Below are positions 43,712 through 53,288 of a DNA stretch of 64,000 nucleotides, in pieces. Position 1 is the first letter of the stretch; each line of letters opens with the position of its first letter. The notes below the pieces were generated by a model that searched no databases, was not told the origin of the DNA, and worked only from the letters and a program-made list of their open reading frames with translations. The stretch is from Phyllobacterium pellucidum (GTDB lineage Bacteria; Pseudomonadota; Alphaproteobacteria; Rhizobiales; Rhizobiaceae), in the NCBI RefSeq assembly GCF_013327855.1, contig NZ_JABUMX010000001.1:124001-188000 (forward strand), written 5' to 3'. The position numbers and the translations under genes were made by a program.

Positions 43712-44193
43712 TCGCGAGCGCTGAGGCGCGCATCAAGGAACTAGCCATAGGCCTCCCGAAGGCGCCCACGCCATTCGGCGCGTACGTCGAAGCGTTCCAA
43801 AGCGGATCGCTGCTTTTCCTAAGCGGCATGCTGCCGGTCGCCGGACATGTGCCACTCTATACGGGCATCGTCGGGCGCGAGCTGTCCGTCTCGGAAGGCT
43901 ACGACGCGGCGCGAGCGGCCTGCCTTAGTGGTCTAGCCGCCGCGCGGTCGCAGCTAGGAACGCTGGACAGAATCCAATCGGTCGCCAAGTTGGGCGTCTA
44001 TATCGCCTGCCCTGCCGATTTTCGTGAACACCCCAAAGTTGCTGACGGAGCGTCAGAGGTGTTGCTTGACGTGTTCGGCTCCGCCCGGCTCCCTCCCCGT
44101 GTCGTCCTCGGCGTTTCCAGCATACCGCTTGGAATGCCTGTCGAGATCGAACTGGTTTTCGAGATCGGGCCAGCGTTCGTCTCACAAACTTAA
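43705..44193 (+). CDS. RidA/YjgF-family protein
   Basis: 162 residues from ATG 43705. RidA-like: FGAYVEAFQSGSLLFLSGML, a middle helix EGYDAARAACLSGLAAARSQ, SVAKLGVYIACPADFREHPK, and LPPRVVLGVSSIPLGMPVEI EL at the end. Typical RidA proteins hydrolyse reactive enamines/imines; the usual Arg near the end is in PPRVVLGV. This longer version belongs to the family's non-archetypal subgroups. Overlaps the SDR gene by 7 bp. Confidence 0.86.
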   Translation: MVVASAEARIKELAIGLPKAPTPFGAYVEAFQSGSLLFLSGMLPVAGHVPLYTGIVGRELSVSEGYDAARAACLSGLAAARSQLGTLDRIQSVAKLGVYIACPADFREHPKVADGASEVLLDVFGSARLPPRVVLGVSSIPLGMPVEIELVFEIGPAFVSQT

Positions 44194-44207
44194 GAAAGGA
44201 GCCAGCC

Positions 44208-45197
44208 ATGAAGGTCAGACAACCAACACTTACAAGCGCCATCGCGATGTCGTCGAAAACCCTTACCGCCGCGGCGCTGCTGCTGCTTCCGACGCTTGCC
44301 CTTTCCGGTCAGACGAAGGTCGCCGAGAAGGTGGATCGTACGGCAGAGGCCAAGGCCGACGCAGTTCAGGAACATGTGCAGATCAAGGTAGACAAGCGGA
44401 CGCCCGCCTATTGGCGCGTCACCTTCGACAACCCGCCCTTCAACATCTTCGGACCGGAGACGATCCCCCAGATGGAGAAAGTTGTGGCCGCAATCGAGAG
44501 CGATTCTAATCTTAGAGTTGTCGTCTTCGAAAGCGATGTACCGGGGTTCTTCCTCACCCACTACAATTTTACGCCGCCTCTCGCCGAATCCACTGGCCTC
44601 CCCTCTGGCCCGACCGGCTTGCACCCGCTGCCCGACATGCTGGTCCGTATCAGCAAGTCACCAGTCGTCTCTATCGCGCTCATCCGCGGCCGCGCGACGG
44701 GGGTCGGAAGCGAGCTTGCTCTCGCCTGCGACATGCGCTTCGCGAGCCGTCAGAAGGCAATTCTTTCTCAGTGGGAGGTCGGCGCGGGGCTCGTCCCCGG
44801 GGGCGGCCCGATGGCAAGACTACCGCGGCTGATGGGGCGCGGTCGAGCGCTTGAAGTCCTTCTCGGGTCCGATGACATCAACGGTGAACTCGCTGAGGAG
44901 TACGGCTACGTCAACCGATCCTTCGACGATGACAAGCTCGATCCGTTCGTCGAGGCCCTGGCGACGCGGATCTCTGGCTTCGACCGACAGGCGATTGCAG
45001 ACACCAAGCGTCTGGTCGATTTCGCGAGCCTTCCGAGCGATCCCGAGATCGCCGCTGGCTGGGACGCCTTCATAACTTCTGTCCAACGGCCGGCGGCGCA
45101 GAAGAAAGTCGGACGCCTGATGGAAATGGGCCTGCAGAAGGACCCGGACGTCGAAGCCCGGCTCGGACACTACACGCAAACTCTGGCCGACGAGTAG
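44208..45197 (+). CDS. Crotonase-fold protein with a signal peptide
   Basis: 329 residues (ATG 44208, AAAGGAG before). Residues 1-34 look like an export signal (SSKTLTAAALLLLPTLALSG), which is unusual for this cytoplasmic family. The crotonase core follows: VTFDNPPFNIFGPETIPQME, FESDVPGFFLTHYNF, IRGRATGVGSELALACDMRF and WEVGAGLVPGGGPMARLPRL. The oxyanion glycine region is present; the acidic catalytic positions cannot be assigned by eye. Possibly a periplasmic hydratase or hydrolase. Third gene of the SDR operon. Confidence 0.85.
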   Translation: MKVRQPTLTSAIAMSSKTLTAAALLLLPTLALSGQTKVAEKVDRTAEAKADAVQEHVQIKVDKRTPAYWRVTFDNPPFNIFGPETIPQMEKVVAAIESDSNLRVVVFESDVPGFFLTHYNFTPPLAESTGLPSGPTGLHPLPDMLVRISKSPVVSIALIRGRATGVGSELALACDMRFASRQKAILSQWEVGAGLVPGGGPMARLPRLMGRGRALEVLLGSDDINGELAEEYGYVNRSFDDDKLDPFVEALATRISGFDRQAIADTKRLVDFASLPSDPEIAAGWDAFITSVQRPAAQKKVGRLMEMGLQKDPDVEARLGHYTQTLADE

Positions 45198-45283
45198 GCC
45201 GAGGCGGTGCCCGCGCCAGGACTCGGCAGGTCGCACGGGCATCCGACATCCTTCAACGCACTCAACGACAAAGGAGAAGTCTC

Positions 45284-45832
45284 ATGCACAGTCTTGAAAA
45301 CCAGATCGTCGATTCCAGCTTTTCGGCCATCATCAACGCCCCGATCGAGAAGATCGATATTCCGACATGGTGCTTTAACCTACCCGAAAAGGAATACCAG
45401 GGATGCTCGCCCGCCCACATCGCAGCGGGCTTCACGACGGCGGACGACGGCACGCGGATGTCGATTAACGTCGAGACGATCGGCGGCAGTCTGATGGTCC
45501 AGCATTACCATGAGACACTCGGCGAAAAGCATCATCTCATCCTCGACTCCGATTCGGACGTCTTCACGCCGAACGGCCGGGTCACCATCCACGTCACATG
45601 GGAACTGAGCGTGAAGAAGCTCGATGCGAACCGCTGCGAATTCACCAACCGCGTTCAATCCTACGCGACGGACGAAATGATGGCCTTCCTTGATCGCCAA
45701 GGCATCCCGTTCGAACTGTTCCGTACACAGCGACAGCCGATGTCCATCGCCCATAACAAGGGTGAGACGCCGCTGTTCGCGGCGAGCATCGAGCGCGCGG
45801 CCCTGAGGAACTCCGCGACGAAGGCGGCCTGA
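45284..45832 (+). CDS. SRPBCC-like protein
   Basis: 182 residues. The opening SFSAIINAPIEKIDIPTWCF NLP region, RMSINVETIGGSLMVQHY, HLILDSDSDVF, VTIHVTWELSVKKLDANRCE and FTNRVQSYATDEMMAFLDRQ suggest a helix-grip (SRPBCC/START-like) ligand-binding fold. No specific activity. ATG 45284 is preceded by AAGGAG. In the SDR operon between the crotonase and isochorismatase genes. Confidence 0.6.
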   Translation: MHSLENQIVDSSFSAIINAPIEKIDIPTWCFNLPEKEYQGCSPAHIAAGFTTADDGTRMSINVETIGGSLMVQHYHETLGEKHHLILDSDSDVFTPNGRVTIHVTWELSVKKLDANRCEFTNRVQSYATDEMMAFLDRQGIPFELFRTQRQPMSIAHNKGETPLFAASIERAALRNSATKAA

Positions 45833-45851
45833 ACCGGCGAAGGAGAACATC

Positions 45852-46487
45852 ATGACTGAACTATCCTTCGATAGGAGCAATACCGGACTCCTGGTGGTCG
45901 ATCCGTACAACGACTTCATTTCCGAGGGTGGCAAAATCTGGCCGCGGATCAAGGCGGTCGCCGAGGCGAACAACTGCGTACCGCACATGCTCGAAGTGCT
46001 TACTGCCGCCCGCGAAGCCAAGCTCCGCGTGTTTTTCGCGATGCACCATCGCTATCGGGCCGGAGACTACGAGAACTGGAAGTACGTGGCGCCGATTCAG
46101 CGTGCGGCCTGGCACCGCAAGAGCTTCGAGTTCGGCACTTGGGGCGGGGAGTTTAGAGCCGAGTTCGCGCCCGTGGCTGGCGAGGTCGTCGCATCCGAGC
46201 ACTGGTGCTCAAGCGGCTTCGCCAATACCGATCTCGATCTCGAGCTGAAGCGGCATGGCATCCAGCGTGTCATCGTGATCGGATTGGTGGCCCATACATG
46301 CATCGAAGCCACCGTCCGGTACGCTGCCGAGCTCGGATACGACGTCACCGTTGTGAATGACGCGGTCGCCGACTACTCGTCGGAAATGATGCATGCGGCG
46401 CTGGAAGTCAATCTCCCCAGCTATGCCAGTGCCATCGTCGATACGAAGGAGACCGTGGCTGCGATCGCCCTCACACAGGCTGTGTGA
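45852..46487 (+). CDS. Isochorismatase-like cysteine hydrolase
   Basis: 211 residues; catalytic Asp17 in LLVVDPYNDFIS, Lys in AWHRKSFEFG, and Cys150 in GLVAHTCIEATVRYAAELGY form the Asp-Lys-Cys triad. Such enzymes hydrolyse amides, ureides or vinyl ethers. ATG 45852 follows AAGGAG. It ends the SDR-RidA-crotonase-SRPBCC operon; a strong hairpin follows at 46512. Confidence 0.88.
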   Translation: MTELSFDRSNTGLLVVDPYNDFISEGGKIWPRIKAVAEANNCVPHMLEVLTAAREAKLRVFFAMHHRYRAGDYENWKYVAPIQRAAWHRKSFEFGTWGGEFRAEFAPVAGEVVASEHWCSSGFANTDLDLELKRHGIQRVIVIGLVAHTCIEATVRYAAELGYDVTVVNDAVADYSSEMMHAALEVNLPSYASAIVDTKETVAAIALTQAV

Positions 46488-46511
46488 ATCTGCCATCTTA
46501 TGGGTCACTTG

Positions 46512-46540
46512 CATCCGGCGGGCCCAAAGCTCGCCGGATG
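46512..46540 (+). terminator. Hairpin after the SDR operon
   Basis: CATCCGGCG-GGCCCAAAGCT-CGCCGGATG, a perfect 9-bp stem 25 bp after the isochorismatase stop. There is no T-run, so termination strength is uncertain. Confidence 0.6.
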
Positions 46541-46693
46541 TAGCTCAATTTGAAAAGTAATACTATTTGCATGCCGAGGGTTGGCATGCCTCGCGTGGAC
46601 GCCTATTTGAGGTCGAAAGCCAAGGCCAACGGTTCGCGTCGAGCCTCCCATATGAATGATGGACGGAACCGACTCCTAGTTTCGAAAGGATCC

Positions 46694-48250
46694 ATGATGA
46701 CACTCTCAGGCGACCTCCTTATCGGCGGCGCGAACGTCCGCGGGTCGGCCGCGACATTCGCCGCCGTCAATCCCGCCAACGGCAGCCCCATGCAACCGAG
46801 TTTCGCGGGCGCGACCAGGGAGCAGATTGACCAAGCCGCGTCTTTGGCTTGGGACGCCTTCCCGGTCTACAAGGAAACTTCGCTCGAGGATCGAGCCCGC
46901 TTTCTGGAAGCCATTGCGGAAGGAATTCTGGCCCTTGGCGACGAACTAGTCCTGCGAGCGATCGAGGAGACTGGGCTGCCGCGCGGCCGCATCGAAGGAG
47001 AGCGTGCCCGAACGGTAGGACAGCTCAGGCTCTTCGCTAAGGAAGTCCGCGACGGAGCTTTCCAGGAACTGCGTTTCGATCCCGCAGACGCCGACCGCAA
47101 GCCGGTGGCGAAGCCCGATCTTCGGCTCCGCAACATCGCTCTCGGACCAGTCGCGGTGTTTGGGGCATCGAACTTCCCCCTAGCGTTTTCTGTCGCTGGT
47201 GGCGACACTGCCTCGGCCCTCGCCGCCGGCTGTCCGGTGATCGTCAAGGCGCACTCCGCCCATCCAGGAACCTCCGCACTCGTTGGCAAGGCCGTCGTCG
47301 GGGCCGTCGCGATATCCGGCCTTCCAAGGGGCACTTTTGCGCTCTTGTTCGACGTAGGTTTCGAAGTCGGCCAGACGCTGGTCGCCGACCATCGTATCCG
47401 CGCCGTCGGCTTCACCGGCTCGCGCCGTGGCGGGACCGCGCTCATGAAGATCGCATCGGAGCGGAAGCAGCCAATACCCGTCTACGCTGAAATGAGCAGC
47501 ATCAACCCCGTCATCCTCTATCCAAACGCACTGCTGGGGCGGGGCGCGGAGATCGGGAAATCGTTTGCGGCCTCGCTAACCCTCGGGGCCGGTCAATTCT
47601 GCACGAATCCTGGACTGATCATCGCCATCGAGGGTGCTGGCCTCGACGCCTTCATCGAGAGCGCGGCCGCAACGTTAGCGGAAGCGCCGGCTCAGAACAT
47701 GCTGACGGGCGGCATCTGCGAGGCGTATCGAAAAGGCGTGGCAAGGCTGTTGGCCGCATCATCGGTCTCGCTGATCTCTTCGGGGAAGAATGGAACGGCA
47801 CATCAGGCCTCTGCCGCGCTTTTCCAGACGACGGCTGCTGCCTTTCTCGCCAATCCAGAGCTCCAGGAAGAAGTCTTCGGCGCGGCGGGGCTGATCGTTC
47901 GCTGCCACGACGACAGCGAATTGCGTAGGGTCGTCGAATCTTTAGAAGGTCAGTTGACCATCGCGCTACACGTTGATGCCGAGGACGTCGCCGCCGCCTC
48001 GCAGATGATCCCGCAGTTGGAGCTTCTCGCCGGCCGGCTCCTCGTCAACGGCTTCGGCACGGGCGTCGAGGTCTCGCCGGCGATGGTCCATGGCGGACCT
48101 TATCCGGCGACGTCGGACGGAAGATCGACCTCGGTAGGCACATTGGCGATCTATCGTTTCCTGCGCCCGGTCTCCTACCAGGACTTTCCGGTCGGCCTGC
48201 TTCCAACCCCACTCAAGGATGTTCAGGCCGCCGCTCGCGTGCAGAAATAG
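46694..48250 (+). CDS. NADP-type aldehyde dehydrogenase (KGSADH-like)
   Basis: 518 residues from ATG 46694 (GGA 5 bases before); the frame is open to 46550 but the extra residues are not family-like. Landmarks: [34 protein letters not shown], general-base Glu in [13 protein letters not shown], and nucleophile Cys303 in [12 protein letters not shown]. The Cys loop and length match the alpha-ketoglutarate-semialdehyde dehydrogenase group. A regulatory element is not seen; it may be read through the operon terminator. Confidence 0.9.
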   Translation: MMTLSGDLLIGGANVRGSAATFAAVNPANGSPMQPSFAGATREQIDQAASLAWDAFPVYKETSLEDRARFLEAIAEGILALGDELVLRAIEETGLPRGRIEGERARTVGQLRLFAKEVRDGAFQELRFDPADADRKPVAKPDLRLRNIALGPVAVFGASNFPLAFSVAGGDTASALAAGCPVIVKAHSAHPGTSALVGKAVVGAVAISGLPRGTFALLFDVGFEVGQTLVADHRIRAVGFTGSRRGGTALMKIASERKQPIPVYAEMSSINPVILYPNALLGRGAEIGKSFAASLTLGAGQFCTNPGLIIAIEGAGLDAFIESAAATLAEAPAQNMLTGGICEAYRKGVARLLAASSVSLISSGKNGTAHQASAALFQTTAAAFLANPELQEEVFGAAGLIVRCHDDSELRRVVESLEGQLTIALHVDAEDVAAASQMIPQLELLAGRLLVNGFGTGVEVSPAMVHGGPYPATSDGRSTSVGTLAIYRFLRPVSYQDFPVGLLPTPLKDVQAAARVQK

Positions 48251-48257
48251 AACTGCA

Positions 48258-48278
48258 GCGGGGGCCTCACGCCCCCGC
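48258..48278. terminator. Bidirectional terminator hairpin
   Basis: GCGGGGGC-CTCAC-GCCCCCGC, an 8-bp stem between the convergent aldehyde dehydrogenase and FMN-reductase genes. Confidence 0.65.
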
Positions 48279-48294
48279 TCCGCGTCTACAAGGG

Positions 48295-48888
48295 TTAGAC
48301 CTCGGAAGCCTTCGCAGCCATCGTGGCCTTCGCCCACCAGACCAGCTCGTCAAGCGCAGTCTTCGCCGATGGCAGGAGGTTGGCTTCGATCTCTTCGATA
48401 GGCTTGTTGCCGCCCATCGAGAAGACGGTGAAGAAATCGCTGCCGCCGATATGAACGGCCGCATGCGTGGAAACCATCTGCAGCTCGACGCCAATTCCGC
48501 GCAGATGCTCAAGTGCGCGCGACCCACCCGCGCTGCCATAGGCGATCGCGGTGAATGGCTTGCGCGCCCATTCCACGTATGACTGGTCGAGAGCGTTCTT
48601 CAGTACGCCGGTGATCGAGCGATTGTATTCCGCGACGACGAAGATGTACCCGTCGTAGCGGGCGACGGTCTGCTGCCAACGAACGGCTTCAGCACTCTGG
48701 CTGGGTGCGTAGGCGTTCGACGCCACCTCGTCGAAGAACGGCAGGGGATGGTCACGCAGATCGACGATTTCGACGTCGATGTCTTCGCGGGCCTGAGCCT
48801 GCTTCAGCATCCACTGCGCGGGCTTGTCGGCGAATCGCGTCGGCCTTGTAGAGCCGATGATAATGGCGATTTTTGGTTTCGTAGGCAT
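48295..48888 (-). CDS. NAD(P)H-dependent FMN reductase
   Basis: 197 residues from ATG 48888, preceded by AGGA (an upstream ATG at 48900 is less likely). Flavodoxin-like fold: IAIIIGSTRPTRFADKPAQW, LRDHPLPFFDEV, FVVAEYNRSITGVLKNALDQ and IAYGSAGGSRALEHLR. Provides reduced FMN or reduces quinones; a natural partner for the LLM monooxygenase at 37044. It is followed in the operon direction by nothing; upstream lies the PLP enzyme gene 53 bp away. Confidence 0.9.
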   Translation of the reverse strand: MPTKPKIAIIIGSTRPTRFADKPAQWMLKQAQAREDIDVEIVDLRDHPLPFFDEVASNAYAPSQSAEAVRWQQTVARYDGYIFVVAEYNRSITGVLKNALDQSYVEWARKPFTAIAYGSAGGSRALEHLRGIGVELQMVSTHAAVHIGGSDFFTVFSMGGNKPIEEIEANLLPSAKTALDELVWWAKATMAAKASEV

Positions 48889-48941
48889 GGCATTCCTCAT
48901 TTTATATCGGGTTGATGATGATGACCCTCGTGGAGAGAGGA

Positions 48942-49970
48942 TCAGGTGCTGCTCAGGGCGTCTGCATAGGCATAAAGCCCAGGAGAACCTCCCGTCATGA
49001 CGAACAGGACGTTCGCTCCTGGCGCGATGACTTCGTTTTCGATATCGGACAGCAGGCCGGCAAAGGCTTTCCCTCCATAGACGGGGTCCAGAAGCAGGCC
49101 TTCAGTGCGGCCGACGAGCCTAATCGCTTCAATCATTTCGGGCGTCGGCATGCCGTAGCCGCCGCCGAGCTGCGCTCCGTCTATCGCCAGCTTCTCCGCT
49201 CGAATTCGGTCTTTCTTCCCGAGGAGGTCGAAGACCGCGTTGACCTTCTCTAGCGTCGCGGCGACGCATTTCTCCGCTGGCAAGAGAACGGTGTATGCTC
49301 TGATCCTGGACGGATTTTTCCCGTCGAGGGCATCACCCACGGCCAGACCGGCGTGCATGCCGCCGCTACCGTTCGGGATGACGACGTGGTCGAACGCGAT
49401 GCCCATCTCAGTCGATTGCGCTGCGATTTCGAATGCGCAGTCGACGTAGCCCAGAGCTCCGACCGGCGTCGAACCGCCAAGCGTGCCGACGAAAGCCTTC
49501 CCTCCGGCCGCGGCGATTTCCGACGCACGGCCCGCGGCGAACGCGCCCGCATCGTCGCCCGTGCCGAGGACGTGGACGCGGGCGCCTAAGACCCGGTCCA
49601 ACAAGACGTTGCCGTTGGCCTGGTAGATCTCGGTCCCGCGGGGCACCATTTGAGCCAGGACGACCTCGCATGCAAGTCCGGTTCTAGCGCAGGCGGCCGC
49701 GGCCAAACGGGCGAAGTTCGACTGAACTCCCCCTGTTACGACGAGGGTATCGCAGCCTTCCGACCGTGCCTGGCCGATCAGGAATTCGAGCTTGCGGAGC
49801 TTGTTGCCCCCGCCCCCGAGTTCCATGAGATCGTCTCTCTTCACCCAGATCGAGACGCCTCGTCGGTTCTCGCCAAGCACTTGCTCCAGACGAGCCAGCC
49901 GCTGGATCGGCGTCGCTCCGTTCATCAGGCGCACGCGCGGAAACCGGTTCAAAAGATCCCTGTCGGACAT
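48942..49970 (-). CDS. D-cysteine desulfhydrase / ACC-deaminase-like PLP enzyme
   Basis: 342 residues. PLP Lys57 in LGGGGNKLRKLEFL, VTGGVQSNFARLAAAA, IPNGSGGMHAGLAVG and DPVYGGKAFAGLL are the family landmarks of the ACD/DCyD group, with the last Tyr of YGGKAF near the active site. Reaction likely a beta-elimination of a D-amino acid; ACC deaminase cannot be separated by eye. It is encoded with an SDR (36 bp upstream) and FMN reductase on the minus strand. Confidence 0.88.
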   Translation of the reverse strand: MSDRDLLNRFPRVRLMNGATPIQRLARLEQVLGENRRGVSIWVKRDDLMELGGGGNKLRKLEFLIGQARSEGCDTLVVTGGVQSNFARLAAAACARTGLACEVVLAQMVPRGTEIYQANGNVLLDRVLGARVHVLGTGDDAGAFAAGRASEIAAAGGKAFVGTLGGSTPVGALGYVDCAFEIAAQSTEMGIAFDHVVIPNGSGGMHAGLAVGDALDGKNPSRIRAYTVLLPAEKCVAATLEKVNAVFDLLGKKDRIRAEKLAIDGAQLGGGYGMPTPEMIEAIRLVGRTEGLLLDPVYGGKAFAGLLSDIENEVIAPGANVLFVMTGGSPGLYAYADALSST

Positions 49971-50005
49971 CTCTGCCTCTCATCTTGAGTGTTGGAGCAC
50001 GGGTG

Positions 50006-50815
50006 TCAGGACGCCAGCGCCGGCGTCCGGTAGCGAGGAGCGGGAACGTTGCGCGAAAGATTGGGCATCAGTTTCTGACGGGCCGCCTCATACGCGTTCC
50101 AGTCTTCTATGTTGGGTACCGAAGGAAGCGTGATCAGTTCGCCCATGTCGAGACCGGCGAGTGCAGCATCCACCGCATCTTCGGCCTTCATGACGATCTG
50201 GTCGGGCAGGCGGTCGAGCGAGCTGCCCGACGCCTCCCAGAAAGGCGTCTCCACCGCGCCGGGAAGTACGGCCTGGATTCGGATGTTCTTTTCTGCCAGC
50301 TCTTTTTGCAGAGAGAACGTCAGAGCGATGACGAACGCCTTCGTCGCGCCGTAGACGCCGTTGAGGATTTCAGGAGCGACGCCCAATGCCGAGGCCATGT
50401 TCACGATCGTGCCGTGCTCGCGTGCGACGAAGGACGGCGCGACGGCATAGACGAGACGAGTCAGAGCCGTCACGTTGATCGCGATCATTTTTTCCATCGC
50501 TTCGACGTCGGACATGAGCAACGGTTCGACCGCGCCGACCCCGGCATTGTTGATGAGCATGGTGATCGACGGGTCGCTCCGAAGGATCCCTTCGACCTTC
50601 AGAAGGTCGTCGCGCTGGCCGAGATCCGCCCGAACGATCTTTACGTTCCGACCGGTCGAACTTGCGATGTCCTTGCTGATCCGGGCGAGCGCATCCTGGC
50701 TGCGCGCCACCAGTATCAGGTCGTAGCCGCGGCGGGCGAGCCTGTCGGCGTAGAGCGCTCCGATACCCGACGATCCTCCGGTGATCAGCGCAGTGCCTTT
50801 TGGAAAGTTTGTCAT
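50006..50815 (-). CDS. Short-chain dehydrogenase/reductase, classical
   Basis: 269 residues: ITGGSSGIGALYADRLARRG (11-30), NNAGVGAVEPLL, and an intact YxxxK motif in LNGVYGATKAFVIALTF, unlike the other two SDRs in this window. The C-terminus (EDAVDAALAGLDMGELITL) is typical of SDRs acting on small ketones or alcohols. It probably shares a transcript with the epoxide-hydrolase-like gene 37 bp upstream. Confidence 0.9.
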   Translation of the reverse strand: MTNFPKGTALITGGSSGIGALYADRLARRGYDLILVARSQDALARISKDIASSTGRNVKIVRADLGQRDDLLKVEGILRSDPSITMLINNAGVGAVEPLLMSDVEAMEKMIAINVTALTRLVYAVAPSFVAREHGTIVNMASALGVAPEILNGVYGATKAFVIALTFSLQKELAEKNIRIQAVLPGAVETPFWEASGSSLDRLPDQIVMKAEDAVDAALAGLDMGELITLPSVPNIEDWNAYEAARQKLMPNLSRNVPAPRYRTPALAS

Positions 50816-50852
50816 TGTGGTTCTCCTTGGTTGAGGTGATTTCGGTATAGCG

Positions 50853-52136
50853 TCAGCGCAGCGTTCTGAACGCCGTACGCAGCTCCGATGAGAAAAGGTC
50901 TGGTTGCTCCCAGGCGGCGAAGTGACCGCCCTTGTCGACTTTGTTGTAGTAGATGAGGTTGTGGTACGCCTTCTCGGCCCAGCTCTTCGGCGCCTGGTAG
51001 ATCTCGCCGGGGAACACGGTGATCGCGGCCGGAATCTTGATGTCGACGGCGTTGAAGTTGTTGGCGTTGTTTTCCCAGTAGAGCCGCGCGCTTGACGTGG
51101 CGGTCCCTGTGAACCAGTAGAGCGAGATGTCGTCGAGCATCTCGTCCTTGGTCAGCGAGTTCTCCGGATCGCCGCCGCTATAGGTCCAGTCGGCGAACTT
51201 GTCGTAGTACCAGGCGGCGAGACCGACCGGTGAGTCGGTCAACGCATAGCCCAGCGTCTGCGGCCGCGTGACCATCATGAAAGCGTAGCCGGCGCCCTTC
51301 GTGTACAGCGCGTTCATCTGCTCGTAGGCGGCCTTCTCGTCTTCGGAAAGCCCGGCCGGCGCGGGTTCGCCATCGGCAAGCGCCTTCGCAATGTCGGGCG
51401 GAACAGTCGCCGGCATGTTGGTGTGGATGCCGAGAAGTCCGTCCGGTGCCTGGGCCGCCATCTTGTCGGATACGACAGCGCCCCAGTCTCCGCCCTGCGA
51501 CACATAACGGTCGTAGCCGAGCCGCTTCATCAGCACGTCCCAAGCACGCCCGATGCGGTCCGGCCCCCATCCGGTTTCGCTTGGGACCTCCGAGAAGCCG
51601 TAGCCCGGCATGGACGGTATGACGACGTGGAAGGCGTCCTCCGCGGCGCCGCCGTGCGCGGTCGGATCGGTGAGCGGCCCGATCGTCTTGACGAGTTCGA
51701 GCACCGATCCGGGCCAGCCGTGCGTCATGATCAGCGGCAGCGCGTCCGCGTGCTTGGACTTGACGTGAATGAAGTGAATGTCGAGGCCGTCGACTTTCGT
51801 CATGAACTGCGCGTGGGCGTTCAACTTCTTCTCGCCGCGTCTCCAGTCGTACTCCTTGCCCCAGTATTCCACGAGCGGCTTCAGTTTTTGAAGCTGGACG
51901 CCCTGAGAGCGGTCGGGAACCGTCTCCTTGCCGGGCCAACGTGTCGCACGGACACGGCGGCGCAGCTCATCGACCTCCCGCTGCGGGATTGCGCACTTGA
52001 AGGGGCGGATAGCATCGCCCTCCGCTGCTGCCCTGACAGCCTTGGGAAGAATGCTAAAGGCCGCGGTCGTGGCCGTGACGGCAAGCAGTTCGCGCCGTGT
52101 CGGCGACAGTGCGCTTGCCGTTTCTACTCCTAACAT
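50853..52136 (-). CDS. Tat-exported epoxide hydrolase (EHN-type)
   Basis: 427 residues from ATG 52136 (GGAGGA before). Twin-arginine signal PTRRELLAVTATTAAFSILP (12-31). The EHN N-terminal domain follows (FKCAIPQREVDELRRRVRAT, WPGKETVPD, EYDWRRGEKKLN). Catalytic core: oxyanion HGWPGS (139-144), PGYGFSE and nucleophile Asp217 in SQGGDWGAVVSD; the late His is in DKGGHFAAWEQPD. Paralogue of 54386-55669 and exported to the periplasm. First gene of a run with SDR, PLP enzyme and FMN reductase; a regulatory element faces it. Confidence 0.9.
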   Translation of the reverse strand: MLGVETASALSPTRRELLAVTATTAAFSILPKAVRAAAEGDAIRPFKCAIPQREVDELRRRVRATRWPGKETVPDRSQGVQLQKLKPLVEYWGKEYDWRRGEKKLNAHAQFMTKVDGLDIHFIHVKSKHADALPLIMTHGWPGSVLELVKTIGPLTDPTAHGGAAEDAFHVVIPSMPGYGFSEVPSETGWGPDRIGRAWDVLMKRLGYDRYVSQGGDWGAVVSDKMAAQAPDGLLGIHTNMPATVPPDIAKALADGEPAPAGLSEDEKAAYEQMNALYTKGAGYAFMMVTRPQTLGYALTDSPVGLAAWYYDKFADWTYSGGDPENSLTKDEMLDDISLYWFTGTATSSARLYWENNANNFNAVDIKIPAAITVFPGEIYQAPKSWAEKAYHNLIYYNKVDKGGHFAAWEQPDLFSSELRTAFRTLR

Positions 52137-52201
52137 AACGTCCTCCGTTAAAACTGAGTTGTTGGATTGCGTCTTAGGGATCGTCCGGCAGGGCTGCCGA
52201 A

Positions 52202-52223
52202 GATATTGTTCGAAGGTATCGGC
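52202..52223 (-). promoter_or_regulatory. Shared regulatory element, facing epoxide hydrolase
   Basis: Minus strand GATACCTTCGAACAATATCT; its left arm completes the 15-bp palindrome GGTATCGGCGATACC (52214-52228). CAAT ends 68 bp before ATG 52136. Confidence 0.8.
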
Positions 52224-52258
52224 GATACCAAGGGATCGGTTAGCGACGTGTCCGACCC

Positions 52259-52280
52259 ATCGACACCTTCGAACAATGGA
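52259..52280 (+). promoter_or_regulatory. Shared regulatory element, facing VOC gene
   Basis: TCGACACCTTCGAACAATGG on the plus strand, paired with the left-facing copy at 52202. CAAT ends 73 bp before ATG 52350. Confidence 0.75.
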
Positions 52281-52349
52281 CATCGGGGACGGCGACGGCG
52301 CATCGTCCCGATCGCGGTGAAGGTGACCGCGATTAACAGGGAGATCGAG

Positions 52350-53017
52350 ATGGCTATCCAGGCACCCACCCCAACCAATTCAGCGCGGACAGATCAGATC
52401 GACATGAAGCTCGAAGTCGTCGTCATTCCCGTGTCCGACGTCGATCGCGCCAAGTCCTTCTACACCGGCCTTGGTTGGAGGCTCGACGCCGACGTGTCGG
52501 CAAGGACGGCTTTCGTGTTGTGCAGGTGACCCCACCGGGCTCGCCTTGCTCCGTGATCTTCGGATCGAATGTGACGGCCGCCTCACCCGGTTCCACTCAA
52601 GGCCTCCACTTGGTCGTCAGCGACATCGAGATGGCACACGCCGCTCTCGCCTCCCGCGGCGCCGAGATAAGCGGCGTCTTTCACGACCCCGGCGGCGTCT
52701 TCCATCACAAGGGCGCCGACCAACGGCTGCCCGGACCACATCCCTCCCGGTCGAGCTACGCTTCTTTCGCTTCCTTCTCCGACCTGGACGGAAACGGCTG
52801 GCTGCTGCAGGAGGTCACCGCGAGACTTCCCGGTCGCGTCGATGCCAAGGGCGCTGCGTTCACATCCGCAGGCGACCTCGCAGAGGCGCTGCGAAGGGTT
52901 GCTTCCGCCCATGGCGAGCATCAGAAGCGCGACGGCGGCAAACACGACGATACTTGGCCGGACTGGTACGCCGACTATCTGGTCAAGGAGCAGGCTGGCC
53001 AAACCCTACCGACGTGA
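52350..53017 (+). pseudogene. Frameshifted VOC-family protein gene
   Basis: From ATG 52350 the frame reads AIQAPTPTNSARTDQIDMKL, VVVIPVSDVDRAKSFYTGLG and WRLDADVS, then terminates at 52529. The remainder of the VOC domain continues in another frame from about 52500: GKDGFRVVQVTPPGSPCSVI, GLHLVVSDIEMAHAALASRG, SYASFASFSDLDGNGWLLQE, to 53017. Alignment with 20288-20845 places a one-base deletion at about 52497-52500. Either a true pseudogene or a sequence error; the regulatory element and the rest of the gene look intact. Confidence 0.8.
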
Positions 53018-53111
53018 CCGCTTCAATCTTTCACTTCACGGCTTTCCGACCGCCCTCCGGGTCTGAAAGCCTGCGCCCCAGGCGATCCTCCCCGCCTGAG
53101 CGTCGCGCAAG

Positions 53112-53138
53112 AACGCCGGTCCTTTTCGGGCCGGCGTT
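53112..53138 (+). terminator. Terminator hairpin after VOC gene
   Basis: AACGCCGG-TCCTTTTCGGG-CCGGCGTT, an 8-bp stem about 95 bp after the VOC stop; no T-run. Confidence 0.5.
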
Positions 53139-53288
53139 CCCGCTGCTGCCGGCGACACTCGTCCGTCCGCCTCGGATAACGAGCACCAAGCCGATACCGA
53201 GCTCATCACCGTGACTGAAAGTTAGCCGGGGACGACGCCAAGGAGAACTGTCGTTTACCTGCAGACAGCCAACCGCGTTTCGGCACAA

